In this document: positions 36,856 to 44,747 of the stretch, one piece after another
How positions within the stretch are numbered: position 1 is the first letter of the stretch
How the letters are laid out: the number at the start of each line of letters is the position of its first letter
NCBI RefSeq assembly: GCF_000469135.2
Contig: NZ_CP048117.1
Location: 2,641,501-2,705,500, forward strand
Reading direction: 5' to 3'
From: Bacillus sp. SB49
Lineage (GTDB): Bacteria > Bacillota > Bacilli > Bacillales > Halobacillaceae
Length of the DNA: 64,000 nt
Position numbers and translations under genes: made by a program
Notes under the pieces: model-generated
Seen by the model: only the letters and a program-made list of their open reading frames with translations
Databases searched by the model: none
Told to the model about the DNA's origin: nothing

Positions 36856-36880
36856 GTACTTCATCCCCGTTCATAAAGTA

Positions 36881-36910
36881 AAACCGCACACCCGTTGGGA
36901 TGTGCGGTTT
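36881..36910. terminator. Bidirectional terminator between TrmB regulator and kinase-like gene
   Basis: AAACCGCACA (36881-36890) pairs with TGTGCGGTTT (36901-36910), T tract on the right. Confidence 0.8.
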
Positions 36911-36929
36911 TTTGTGATCCTTTTATCCA

Positions 36930-37523
36930 TTAAATCGGCAACAATCTCCTGCGATATAGGCGAATGATGCACTCGATAAAGAACCTGGGCAGCTTTTTAG
37001 GCATGTAAGGCTTCACATAATACGTCTCATACGCTTTCTTCAAATCACGCCAATGCGGGCAGTCCTGCTCCTGTTTAAAGCGGACGACATCGATGACTTT
37101 CACTTTCCCCGATGATGTGAGCAGCATGTTTTTTAAATGAATATCAGAAGGGTTCAGACCTAAGCTGCAGGCGAACAGAAGCGCTTCTTCCACCTGCTTG
37201 ACCATCTCTGCAGTGATGGGTACACCGCTCACAAGACAGTCATAAAAGGTCATTCCTTCCAGATATTCCATAACGAGATACCCTTTTCCCTGAGAAATAA
37301 AAAGAGGAAACATCTCACTGTTATTTAAACTTTCATAAACCTCCGCTTCCACTTCTGCAAGTTCAGCGAACTCCGGATAAAAAACTTTGACAGCTGTATT
37401 AGAATCCTGAACATGGAATACGGCAGCACTTCTTCCCTGCCCAACACACCGGAATCCTTCCGGTATATTTGTGATCCTGCCATTTTCAAAGACAACTTCT
37501 CTCACTTTATCCTCTATCTTCAT
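36930..37523 (-). CDS. Small protein-kinase-fold protein (YrzF-like)
   Basis: A 197-residue kinase-fold protein. Visible motifs: glycine loop VGQGRSAAVF, lysine AVKVF, helix C Glu in EAEVY, hinge LVMEYLEGMTF, catalytic loop SDIHLKN (DxHxxN, as in APH/RIO-type kinases) and metal-binding D in VIDVVRF. A long C lobe is missing, so it is a minimal, RIO/APH-like kinase; similar small kinases occur in bacilli (YrzF/YabT groups). The C terminus is basic and hydrophobic (IECIIRLYRRRLL), suggesting membrane contact. Start ATG 37523 (GTG 37526 also possible) behind AGAGGTG. Confidence 0.7.
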   Translation of the reverse strand: MKIEDKVREVVFENGRITNIPEGFRCVGQGRSAAVFHVQDSNTAVKVFYPEFAELAEVEAEVYESLNNSEMFPLFISQGKGYLVMEYLEGMTFYDCLVSGVPITAEMVKQVEEALLFACSLGLNPSDIHLKNMLLTSSGKVKVIDVVRFKQEQDCPHWRDLKKAYETYYVKPYMPKKLPRFFIECIIRLYRRRLLPI

Positions 37524-37613
37524 CACAAGGAATCACCTCTATGAAAAAGCATCTTTATTACCTCCATTATACCAAAATGAAGAATAAAACATGTTACTTT
37601 TACTCAAAACTAT

Positions 37614-37643
37614 TTGACATTGATAATCATTATCAATTATATT
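37614..37643 (+). promoter_or_regulatory. Fur box overlapping a SigA promoter
   Basis: TGATAATCATTATCA (37621-37635) is a perfect 7-1-7 Fur box, extended to a 19-bp palindrome ATTGATAATCATTATCAAT. It fills the spacer between TTGACA (37614-37619) and TATATT (37638-37643, 18-bp spacing). Iron-dependent repression of the downstream IDEAL-protein/flavodoxin operon is strongly indicated. Confidence 0.92.
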
Positions 37644-37673
37644 GAATATAACTTCTCGAAGGGAGACCTAATT

Positions 37674-38060
37674 ATGGAAGGCACATTGTTTGTTTATAAA
37701 CCTTTTCGTTACGAGAAAGGAAATACTGACTGTTCCTGTCACGAAATTATCCGGTTCCAGCACGGTGATCTGTTACATATTGCCGGGGACCCGTTCTATG
37801 TTGATTCATTAGGATGGTACATCGCCGTTCAGAAGAACGATTCTTCTCCTTTCTATATGGCCGCACATTTTATTGATGATTTATACGAGAAACAAGCGTT
37901 ATATACGAAGATGGACCTGACACTCGCTATGAACTACCACAAATATAAAGTGAATGAAGCGCTGGACAGGAAAGAGAAAGAAGTATTCCTGCAACATTCC
38001 AAAGCTTTCGACCGTTTCAAAGCTCTGCACCCGGAATTCACACCAGTGCTGAAGGAGTGA
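37674..38060 (+). CDS. IDEAL-domain protein, Fur-controlled (YkuO-like)
   Basis: A 128-residue soluble protein. The N-terminal part begins MEGTLFVYKPFRYEKGNTDC and has a short beta-rich domain (GDLLHIAGDPFYVDSLGWYI). The C-terminal ~40 residues fit the IDEAL motif region (VNEALDRKEKEVFLQHSKAF). Together with the following flavodoxin gene and the Fur box it parallels the ykuNOP iron-starvation operon of B. subtilis, where YkuO is the unknown middle protein. The ATG follows GAAGGGAG; the longer frame starting in the promoter is not real. Confidence 0.7.
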   Translation: MEGTLFVYKPFRYEKGNTDCSCHEIIRFQHGDLLHIAGDPFYVDSLGWYIAVQKNDSSPFYMAAHFIDDLYEKQALYTKMDLTLAMNYHKYKVNEALDRKEKEVFLQHSKAFDRFKALHPEFTPVLKE

Positions 38061-38064
38061 TAGA

Positions 38065-38520
38065 GTGGCGCGTATCTTGATCTGTTATGCAAGTATGTCT
38101 GGAAATACGGAAGAAATTGCGGACATCATCCATTCCCATCTTAAAAATGACTATGAAGTGATTATGAAGGAAATTGAAGAAACCGAAATTACCGAACTCC
38201 GTGATTTTGATTGTGTATTAATCGGTTCCTACACTTGGAACGACGGGGATCTACCATATGAGGTGGAGGATTTTTATGAGGAGTTGTCAGAGAATGACCT
38301 GAGAGAGGTGCACGGAGCAGTCTTCGGTTCCGGTGACAGGATCTATCCACAGTTCTGTGAAGCCGTTCACTTGCTGCAGGCACAGTTGAAAGCAAACGGA
38401 GCAGCCATTATTCAAGACGGCCTGGAAATCGAAATGACTCCCGACTCGGAAGAAGATGTCAACAAATGCAAGGTATTTGCAGAACGCGTCTCTCACTATC
38501 TCATGAAAGTCGGCGTATAA
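38065..38520 (+). CDS. Flavodoxin (YkuN/YkuP-like)
   Basis: A 151-residue FMN-binding flavodoxin. The phosphate loop is YASMSGNTEEIAD (about 7-19). The isoalloxazine loops are GSYTWNDGDLPYE (about 53-65) and FGSGDRIYPQFCEA (about 88-101). It is an electron carrier replacing ferredoxin when iron is low. Start GTG at 38065 behind AAGGAG, 4 nt after the previous stop, so it is translated with the IDEAL-domain protein under the Fur box. Confidence 0.88.
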   Translation: MARILICYASMSGNTEEIADIIHSHLKNDYEVIMKEIEETEITELRDFDCVLIGSYTWNDGDLPYEVEDFYEELSENDLREVHGAVFGSGDRIYPQFCEAVHLLQAQLKANGAAIIQDGLEIEMTPDSEEDVNKCKVFAERVSHYLMKVGV

Positions 38521-38524
38521 CAAA

Positions 38525-38552
38525 AACGGAAGAGGTCCGCACCTCTTCCGTT
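38525..38552. terminator. Bidirectional terminator between flavodoxin and SASP genes
   Basis: AACGGAAGAGGT (38525-38536) pairs perfectly with ACCTCTTCCGTT (38541-38552). Confidence 0.85.
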
Positions 38553-38565
38553 CGCTGTTTTATTT

Positions 38566-38829
38566 TTATTCTTCTGTATTCTTATGCTGAAGCTCCATTT
38601 GTGCCCGGCGGATCATCTCTTTAACCATTCCTCCACCTATTCTCCCGCCTATACGACCGGCATCTTTTGTAGACAAATCACCGTTCCCTTTTTCTCTCAA
38701 AGGAATACCCAATTCTTCCGCCACTTCAAACTTCGCTCGGTCTGCGGTGCTGCTTCTTGTTACTTCTTTCTTCAGTTGATCCAGTCCAGCTCTCGCTTCT
38801 GGAACTAATATCCGCTTTCTGTTTGGCAT
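38566..38829 (-). CDS. Alpha/beta-type small acid-soluble spore protein (SASP)
   Basis: An 87-residue DNA-binding spore protein. The two conserved blocks are GLDQLKKEVT and GRIGGRIGGGMVKEMIRRAQ. The GPR protease site lies in KFEVAEELGIPL. It coats spore DNA in the core and is degraded at germination. The ATG at 38829 follows CAGGTGAGAAT; the longer frame is not supported. It should be SigG-dependent; a promoter was not assigned. Confidence 0.9.
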   Translation of the reverse strand: MPNRKRILVPEARAGLDQLKKEVTRSSTADRAKFEVAEELGIPLREKGNGDLSTKDAGRIGGRIGGGMVKEMIRRAQMELQHKNTEE

Positions 38830-38833
38830 ATTC

Positions 38834-39019
38834 TCACCTGTGATTCTTTCCGCGGATTTTCTCTCCATGGTGGCTGATTAAATGACCTTGATCATCGACT
38901 TGGTCTATTTCCGCTTCTATCGTGCCTTCCGTCAACGTATCGGAAACCTGCTCCTCTGTCACAGCCAAACCGCTGCTGTCTTCTTCCTGTGAAGGACGTT
39001 CTTTTCTCTTGTTTGTCAT
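38834..39019 (-). CDS. Small acidic protein, DUF4025 (YozQ)-like
   Basis: A 61-residue, unstructured-looking acidic protein: EDSSGLAVTEEQVSDTLTEG, TIEAEIDQVDDQGHL and HGEKIRGKNHR. I recall the SSGLA-EQVSD-EGTI pattern from YozQ-type (DUF4025) proteins. Start ATG 39019 with AAGGAGG at 8 nt; a 17-residue longer start at 39070 behind GGGGAGG is the alternative. It ends 4 nt before the SASP start and may share its transcript. Confidence 0.6.
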   Translation of the reverse strand: MTNKRKERPSQEEDSSGLAVTEEQVSDTLTEGTIEAEIDQVDDQGHLISHHGEKIRGKNHR

Positions 39020-39147
39020 CCCTTTTCCCTCCTTGTTTTCCATAGCTTCCGCTAAAAGTTCAGAAAACATTCCATGGTTCCTCCCCCTGATTTCTCCTCT
39101 TATAAAAATTCTGCAAACCCTCATACTAATTACGGAGGTGTATAGAA

Positions 39148-39285
39148 ATGAGTAACAAAAGTAACGCTCACAAAGGAGTCCGAAAAAAGACCGTGAACCC
39201 TCAAGGCATGTCAGAGGATGCAGCAGATCAACGTCCTGACTCCCAACTGGAACAAAAAGCGAAAAAAGCAAATACAAAACGATAA
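39148..39285 (+). CDS. Small basic protein, possibly YuzL-like
   Basis: A 45-residue frame starting MSNKSNAHKGVRKKTVNPQG and ending EQKAKKANTKR, behind ACGGAGGTG at good spacing, with a stop followed by a hairpin. It is Lys/Asn/Gln-rich and has no predicted structure, similar in size and tail to YuzL-type small spore proteins, but the match is weak. It lies opposite the SASP/YozQ pair, within a cluster of small spore-type genes. Confidence 0.55.
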   Translation: MSNKSNAHKGVRKKTVNPQGMSEDAADQRPDSQLEQKAKKANTKR

Positions 39286-39286
39286 A

Positions 39287-39310
39287 AAGCTGACCCTTAC
39301 AGGTCAGCTT
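39287..39310. terminator. Terminator shared by the 45-aa gene and hpaB-like gene
   Basis: AAGCTGACC (39287-39295) pairs with GGTCAGCTT (39302-39310); it overlaps the stop of the minus-strand gene. Confidence 0.75.
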
Positions 39311-40743
39311 TCTTCAGGAAGAAACTTCGAAACAAGTTCCTGGGAGTTTTCATCATCGTAAAGCGCGTAGATGGATTGTGACAATCGAATCGGATCCCCG
39401 AAAAAGAAACGCTCGTAAAGCGTCTGTCTTGCTCCAAAGCTGCTCATTGTCATATCCCACGCCAGACGGAATAACGCGACGCGTTCCTTCCCTTTTACGT
39501 CCACACCCTGTAAATAATGGTTTAAACGTTCGCCTGTTTCAGAAAGGAATTCTTTCTCCTTTGGAATCGACATTAGACCGCTTGCTCCCAACAACTGCAC
39601 AATTTCAGAGAACCTGGGATAGAATTCCTGAAAGTTGTTGATCGCTACGTACAACGGCTGGCGGGAAGGAACCATGATACCCGTAGCATCTACTTCTGCT
39701 TCCTGTTCCGACAGCAGCAGGAGCGCCTTCTGTGTCTGTACTCCTTTTACAATTTCCACTACTTTGCTCTGCACGTGCTGGTATTCTTCGATGTTGATTG
39801 TATCAACAATCCGCTGAGCAATGCCAAGCATGAATTCTGATTTCACCACCTGCCTCGAAACAATTTGGTGCAAGGTAAACGGTACAAACTTTCCTTTCAC
39901 GTACATCTGGGTCGCAGCTCTTAGATTGTCATGAAAGAAAACACGCTCCCATGGTACGATGACGTCGTCGAACAAAACGATGGTATCCATTTCTGCATAT
40001 TTGGAAGAGAGCGGGTAATCGAAGGCAGAACCTTCGCTGGTAAAGGATTCCCTGCATATGAACGTCAGTCCCTTTGTGTCACTAGGTATAGAAAAACCAT
40101 AGGCGTGAGAATTATCCACGGCGCCGGGAGCAGAGAAAACAATCAATTCATCTGTCATCCCGCCCTGTGTAGCCAACAGCTTCGCTCCTTTCATTACTAA
40201 TCCTGCTTCCGTACGGTCCACAATTCTGGCATTCGTGACATCTTCTTCAAGGAAAGCAAGTTTTCCTCTGTTGCTCTGAGGATTCACAAACGTATGAGTG
40301 AATGATAAATCGTTCTCCCGAGCATATTCATAAAAACGAAGCAGACGTTCCGGATAACAGTTTTCTTCTCCGTCCAGAAGATCGACCGAAGCGGCGAAGG
40401 CTGCAAGCACAGTGTTCATATAATCAGGGCTTCTGCCCAATACGCCACCGGTGTGCCTCGCCCAATGCTGGACCATCGTCCGCCTTCTCTCCAAATCCCC
40501 CCGCGATTTCGGTATTAAATAGGAAAGTCCGATCGCATTTCCCGAAGTTTCTGATGTATAGGTTAATGTATCCTTCCAATCAGGATGGTGTTGTAAATCG
40601 TATAGTTCGGACTGCGTTTGGATGACGCCCCGGAAAGCCGGATGTTCCGAAATCTTACCTTTCAAGCGTCCGCCTTCCATCCGTACGTCCGTCTTCATAG
40701 CATCCAACCGCCGTTTATACTCCTCGCCTGTTATTACCGGCAT
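39304..40743 (-). CDS. hpaB: 4-hydroxyphenylacetate 3-hydroxylase family oxygenase (HpaB-type)
   Basis: A 479-residue FADH2-dependent monooxygenase of the HpaB/acyl-CoA dehydrogenase fold. Family motifs: MPVITGEEYKRRLDAMKTDV at the N terminus, SYLIPKSRGDLERRRTMVQH, LSFTHTFVNPQSNR, VMKGAKLLATQGG and DDVIVPWERVFFH. The enzyme class ortho-hydroxylates phenols using FADH2 from a partner reductase (HpaC). No reductase or ring-cleavage gene is adjacent, so the physiological substrate is uncertain. Monocistronic with its own terminator. Confidence 0.87.
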   Translation of the reverse strand: MPVITGEEYKRRLDAMKTDVRMEGGRLKGKISEHPAFRGVIQTQSELYDLQHHPDWKDTLTYTSETSGNAIGLSYLIPKSRGDLERRRTMVQHWARHTGGVLGRSPDYMNTVLAAFAASVDLLDGEENCYPERLLRFYEYARENDLSFTHTFVNPQSNRGKLAFLEEDVTNARIVDRTEAGLVMKGAKLLATQGGMTDELIVFSAPGAVDNSHAYGFSIPSDTKGLTFICRESFTSEGSAFDYPLSSKYAEMDTIVLFDDVIVPWERVFFHDNLRAATQMYVKGKFVPFTLHQIVSRQVVKSEFMLGIAQRIVDTINIEEYQHVQSKVVEIVKGVQTQKALLLLSEQEAEVDATGIMVPSRQPLYVAINNFQEFYPRFSEIVQLLGASGLMSIPKEKEFLSETGERLNHYLQGVDVKGKERVALFRLAWDMTMSSFGARQTLYERFFFGDPIRLSQSIYALYDDENSQELVSKFLPEES

Positions 40744-40833
40744 GATATCACTCCATGTCTTTGCACAGATTAAATATGTTGATACCCTACCATATTAAAT
40801 AAACGAGGAGATGTGCCTATGTAAATAAGAAAG

Positions 40834-40871
40834 AACACAAACATCTGCTTAACCAAGCAGATGTTTGTGTT
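40834..40871 (-). terminator. Terminator of aceA
   Basis: AACACAAACATCTGCTT (40834-40850) pairs perfectly with AAGCAGATGTTTGTGTT (40855-40871), 17 bp with a 4-nt loop. Confidence 0.88.
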
Positions 40872-40877
40872 TCATAC

Positions 40878-42170
40878 TCACCTTTTCGCTATCGGCTCTT
40901 CTGTGAATTGCTCTGCCTCTGTGGAACCTTTCCAAGCGGTTGTCGAAGAAGTGCCTCCTGTTATTACCTGAGCGACTTCATCAAAATAGCCGGTTCCCAC
41001 CTCCCGCTGATGCCTTGTAGCAGAATAACCGTGAACTTCACTGGCGAATTCCGCCTGCTGCAGTTCAGAATAAGCCGCCATTCCTCGATCTTTATATTGC
41101 CTGGCAAGCTCGAACATTCCATGATTTAAAGAATGGAAACCGGCAAGGGTAACAAACTGGAACTTATACCCCATTTCGCCAAGCTGTTCTTGAAAGTGTT
41201 CTATCGTCTCGTCTTTCAGCTTTTTCTTCCAATTAAACGAAGGAGAGCAGTTATAAGCAAGCAGCTTTCCGGGATACTGCTCATGAATCGCATTCGCAAA
41301 CCTTCGCGCTTCCTCCAAGTTCGGTTCCGATGTTTCGCACCAGATCAAGTCCGCGTAAGGAGCATAAGCAAGCCCCCTGGCAATGGCCTGGTCAATACCT
41401 GCTTTTGTTTTAAAGAATCCTTCCGGCGTCCGTTCTCCTGTCAGGAAGGCTGCGTCTTCTCCGTCGATATCGCTGGTAATCAACTCTGCTGCATTCGCAT
41501 CCGTTCGAGCAATAATGATGGTTGGGACCCCCATCACGTCCGCGGCAAGCCTTGCAGAGATAAGGTTTTTCACAGCCGTCTGCGTCGGTAAGAGCACCTT
41601 TCCACCGAGATGACCACATTTTTTCTCGGAAGAAAGCTGATCTTCAAAATGGACAGCCGATGCTCCCGCTTCAATCATGCCTTTCATTAGCTCAAAAACG
41701 TTCAGCTGCCCTCCAAATCCCGCTTCCGCATCAGCGACAATCGGAGCAAACCAATCAATAGAGTTATCTCCCTCCATATGGTGGATCTGATCAGCCCGTT
41801 GAAGCGCCTGATTGATTCTCTTCACCACTTGCGGAACGCTGTTCGCAGGATACAGGCTTTGATCCGGATACATATGCCCGGAAAGATTTGCGTCCGCTGC
41901 TACCTGCCATCCACTAAGATAGATCGCTTTTAAACCTGCTTTTACCTGCTGCATAGCTTGATTTCCTGTCAAGGCTCCAAGAGCATGAACATATCCATCT
42001 TCCTTTAACATCCCCCAAAGCTTATCAGCACCTCTTGCTGCAAGGGTATGTTGAATATCCAAGGACCCGCGCAGTTTGATAACCTCTTCTGCTGTATACG
42101 GTCTATTGACACCCTTCCACCTATCCTCATTTTCCCATGTCCGCTGCAAACGCTCCGCTCTTTCCTTCAT
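40878..42170 (-). CDS. aceA: Isocitrate lyase
   Basis: A 430-residue TIM-barrel enzyme splitting isocitrate to glyoxylate and succinate. The catalytic KKCGH is at residues 183-187. Mg-binding ADAEAGFGG lies at 147-155, and NCSPSFNW and the terminal [16 protein letters not shown] region are conserved. It follows aceB by 15 nt and is probably co-transcribed. With malate synthase it forms the glyoxylate shunt, needed when fatty acids (fadNAE nearby) or acetate are carbon sources. Confidence 0.95.
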   Translation of the reverse strand: MKERAERLQRTWENEDRWKGVNRPYTAEEVIKLRGSLDIQHTLAARGADKLWGMLKEDGYVHALGALTGNQAMQQVKAGLKAIYLSGWQVAADANLSGHMYPDQSLYPANSVPQVVKRINQALQRADQIHHMEGDNSIDWFAPIVADAEAGFGGQLNVFELMKGMIEAGASAVHFEDQLSSEKKCGHLGGKVLLPTQTAVKNLISARLAADVMGVPTIIIARTDANAAELITSDIDGEDAAFLTGERTPEGFFKTKAGIDQAIARGLAYAPYADLIWCETSEPNLEEARRFANAIHEQYPGKLLAYNCSPSFNWKKKLKDETIEHFQEQLGEMGYKFQFVTLAGFHSLNHGMFELARQYKDRGMAAYSELQQAEFASEVHGYSATRHQREVGTGYFDEVAQVITGGTSSTTAWKGSTEAEQFTEEPIAKR

Positions 42171-42185
42171 AACCTCTCATCCCCC

Positions 42186-43772
42186 TTATAATTTTTCATA
42201 AGCTTTCCAAGTCAGAAACTCTTCCAGTTCCTCCTGCTCTGCCCACTCATCAAACAAATCCCCGGCTTCTTCAAACCGCCCTTTCTTAAATACATCTTCG
42301 CCCACTTCCCTGCGAATCGTATTCATTTCTTCCTCTTTCAGAGAATGATACAACGCAAGTGTTATCTTACGTCCATCCATAAGCACTCCTCTTGGATGAC
42401 GAATCCACTGCCATACTTGAGCTCTCGAAATTTCTGCCGTAGCGGCATCTTCCATCAAGTGGTGAATTGGTGCCGCACCTCGCCCTGACAGCCAGGAAGC
42501 AACATATTGAATGCCTGTATTTATATTGAGCCGGAGCCCACCTTCGGATATATCGCCTACAGGTTCTTCCAACAACTGTTCTCTTGTGATCGACTTCCAT
42601 TCATCCTGCCTGTCGATTTGATTATTGGAAGGCATATATTTGTTAAAAACATCCATGGCAGTCTGTACCATGCCCGGGTGGGCGACCCACGTCCCGTCGT
42701 GACCATCCTTCACCTCTCGCTCCTTATCCTTCCTGACTTTTTCAAAGGCAAGTGCGTTTAGGTTTGCATCATCTCTCACGGGTATTTGGGCAGCCATCCC
42801 TCCCATAGCATGAATCTTTCTTCTATGACAGGTTTGAATAGTCAGTTGGGAATAAGCCCGCATAAATGGCACGGTCATTGTAATAGTCGACCGATCCGGG
42901 AGGACAACATCCCGGCTTTTCATCTTCTTCAAGTAGCTGAAAATATAATCCCAGCGCCCACAGTTGAGACCTGCTGAATGTTCTTTCAGCTCATAGAGAA
43001 TTTCATCCATTTCAAATGCTGCCATGATCGTTTCAATCAGCACCGTCGCTTTCACTGTCCCACGGCTTATGCCAAGGAATTCCTGCGTAAATAGAAATAC
43101 ATCGTTCCATAATCTTGCCTCCAGGTGACTTTCAAGTTTCGGCAAATAAAAATAAGGGCCGGACCCGTCTTGGATGAGCTTCCTTGCATTGTGATACATG
43201 TAGAGACCAAAATCTACGAAGCTTGCCGCCATCGGTGCCCCGTTATACAACAGATGCTTTTCATCCAAATGAAGGCCGCGCGGTCGGACCATGAGAACGG
43301 CCGGATGTTCATGGAGCTGGTAAACTTTACCCGATTCGTTCGTAAATCGTATATCCCGATTCACCGCGTCCATTAAGTTGATCTGCCCGTTTATCGTGTT
43401 TGACCAAGTCGGAGAATGGGCATCTTCGAAGTCGGCCATGAAAACTTTTGCTCCTGAATTCAATCCGTTAATGATCATTTTTCTGTCTACGGGCCCTGTC
43501 ATCTCCACACGACGATCCTCTAAATCCTTCGGGACCGGACTTACTCTCCAATCAGATCTTCTTATGGATTCGGTCTCTTCAAGAAAGTCAGGAAGCTCTC
43601 CTTTCTCCAGAAGAGCCTCCCTTTCCCTCCTCTTTTGAAGCAATTCCTGTCGTCTGTCATTAAAACGTTCATGGAGCTGTTGTAAAAATTGCACAGCACC
43701 ATCGGAAAGGACTACTTCAAAACGCTCCTCCATGATCCCTGTACAGGATATTCCCGACAATTCTATTTCCAT
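42186..43772 (-). CDS. aceB: Malate synthase A
   Basis: A 528-residue malate synthase of the A type, condensing glyoxylate with acetyl-CoA. Signature regions: KVFMADFEDAHSPTW, MVRPRGLHLDEKHL, LIETIMAAFEMDEILYEL with catalytic Arg/Glu, and the CNCGRWDYIFSY-type strand (here LNCGRWDYIFSYLKKMKS). The ATG at 43772 follows GGGGGAGAAGG; the 5-codon longer TTG start is less likely. aceA follows. Two CTGTTA...TAACAG palindromes lie upstream, around the small zinc-ribbon gene. Confidence 0.95.
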   Translation of the reverse strand: MEIELSGISCTGIMEERFEVVLSDGAVQFLQQLHERFNDRRQELLQKRREREALLEKGELPDFLEETESIRRSDWRVSPVPKDLEDRRVEMTGPVDRKMIINGLNSGAKVFMADFEDAHSPTWSNTINGQINLMDAVNRDIRFTNESGKVYQLHEHPAVLMVRPRGLHLDEKHLLYNGAPMAASFVDFGLYMYHNARKLIQDGSGPYFYLPKLESHLEARLWNDVFLFTQEFLGISRGTVKATVLIETIMAAFEMDEILYELKEHSAGLNCGRWDYIFSYLKKMKSRDVVLPDRSTITMTVPFMRAYSQLTIQTCHRRKIHAMGGMAAQIPVRDDANLNALAFEKVRKDKEREVKDGHDGTWVAHPGMVQTAMDVFNKYMPSNNQIDRQDEWKSITREQLLEEPVGDISEGGLRLNINTGIQYVASWLSGRGAAPIHHLMEDAATAEISRAQVWQWIRHPRGVLMDGRKITLALYHSLKEEEMNTIRREVGEDVFKKGRFEEAGDLFDEWAEQEELEEFLTWKAYEKL

Positions 43773-43818
43773 CCTTCTCCCCCTCAACTGTAATAAAACA
43801 TTAAATTAATTTTACGAT

Positions 43819-43830
43819 TGTTATATAACA
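43819..43830. promoter_or_regulatory. Palindrome TGTTATATAACA upstream of aceB
   Basis: Perfect 12-bp palindrome in the 69-bp gap between the zinc-ribbon gene and aceB. It is related to the palindrome at 44003-44016; see the finding on the aceBA region. Confidence 0.5.
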
Positions 43831-43841
43831 GAAAGTGCATG

Positions 43842-43961
43842 CTATTCCTCTTTCTTAGAAAGGCAGCGATCACATTCCATCATATAAGTATAGATATGTC
43901 CTTCCACGTTACTACCACACTGCGGACAAAGGGTACCGGTTTGTTTCTTCTGCTTATTCAT
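43842..43961 (-). CDS. YhfH-like zinc-ribbon microprotein (39 aa)
   Basis: A 39-residue protein, MNKQKKQTGTLCPQCGSNVE followed by GHIYTYMMECDRCLSKKEE. Two CxxC pairs (C12/C15, C30/C33) form a single zinc ribbon, as in the YhfH family of bacilli. The ATG follows AGGAGGAATTATA. It precedes aceB-aceA on the same strand with no terminator between, so it may be the first gene of the glyoxylate operon. Role unknown. Confidence 0.78.
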   Translation of the reverse strand: MNKQKKQTGTLCPQCGSNVEGHIYTYMMECDRCLSKKEE

Positions 43962-44002
43962 TATAATTCCTCCTCTTTTATAACAGATTGTATTTTGTTT
44001 AT

Positions 44003-44016
44003 CTGTTATGTAACAG
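44003..44016. promoter_or_regulatory. Palindrome CTGTTATGTAACAG upstream of the zinc-ribbon gene
   Basis: Arms CTGTTA/TAACAG around TG. On the minus strand it is directly downstream of TTGCAT-N17-TAAACT and overlaps an alternative promoter GTTACA-N16-TACAAT. A further half-site TAACAG lies at 43981-43986. Candidate operator for the aceBA unit. Confidence 0.55.
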
Positions 44017-44088
44017 TTTATATTCGGTTGATGGATTATGCAACCCTTTTTTTGAAGAAATTTCTATTTAGGCATTTCCACACAAAAA

Positions 44089-44112
44089 AGCGATCCCTTA
44101 AAAGGGACCGCT
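44089..44112 (-). terminator. Terminator of the histidine phosphatase gene
   Basis: AGCGGTCCCTT pairs with AAGGGATCGCT in the transcript (one G-U), followed by TTTTTT; it starts within the stop codon. Confidence 0.8.
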
Positions 44113-44684
44113 CAATCAGATAAATGTCGGACGCAGTTGAAGGTGTGGCACAGCCAGTTTCCGTCTCGCCACTCCAGTTCGGTCAATGATGTATTATCCA
44201 GATTCCCTTCCACACCTTCCACTTCTTCTGCTTTCAACCAGTTCCCAATCCAACCTCCGTGTGTGACGACGATCACCCGTTTTCCTTTTGACTTATTTAA
44301 TAGAGCGGCCATAAAGTCTTGCGTACGCTCCATGATCTTATCCGGCTTCTCTATTCCAAGGTCGATCCCTCGCCATTCTTTCCCCCAGCGGGCCACCCGC
44401 TCTTCTTCCGTCGTTCCTTCGATTTGACCGCCGTCCACTTCTTTAAGCCTTTCATCGGTATAAAAAACGGGGGCACCGACGCTGTCCTGAATAATTTCGG
44501 CAGTTTCCACTGCCCGTAATAACGGACTGGCACATAGAACATCCCATTTCTCCCCTTTGAGTCGGGCGGCAAGCATCCGTGCCTGGGCTTTCCCTTCTTC
44601 ATCCAATGGGATATCCGCCGACCCTTGTGCCCTCTTTTCTTTATTCCATGAGGTAACACCGTGTCTAATTAGTAATACCTTCAA
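44112..44684 (-). CDS. Histidine phosphatase family protein (phosphoglycerate mutase-like)
   Basis: A 190-residue cytoplasmic phosphatase. The catalytic RHG is in LLIRHGVTSWN (H8), Arg in CASPLLRAVETAEII, the acid Glu in LKEVDGGQIEG and the second His in VVTHGGWIGNWL. Similar enzymes dephosphorylate phosphoserine, alpha-ribazole phosphate or other small phosphates; the exact substrate is unknown. Monocistronic. Confidence 0.82.
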   Translation of the reverse strand: MKVLLIRHGVTSWNKEKRAQGSADIPLDEEGKAQARMLAARLKGEKWDVLCASPLLRAVETAEIIQDSVGAPVFYTDERLKEVDGGQIEGTTEEERVARWGKEWRGIDLGIEKPDKIMERTQDFMAALLNKSKGKRVIVVTHGGWIGNWLKAEEVEGVEGNLDNTSLTELEWRDGNWLCHTFNCVRHLSD

Positions 44685-44712
44685 TTGGACTGCTCCTCTC
44701 TGTAAATAAAAT

Positions 44713-44739
44713 AAGGGATCGTCTGAACAACGATCCCTT
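44713..44739 (-). terminator. Terminator of ilvD
   Basis: AAGGGATCGT (44713-44722) pairs with ACGATCCCTT (44730-44739). Confidence 0.8.
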
Positions 44740-44747
44740 GTCTAGGT

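Noticed and set aside
43818-44123. 101-codon plus-strand frame
   Set aside because: Antisense to the zinc-ribbon microprotein, no ribosome site.
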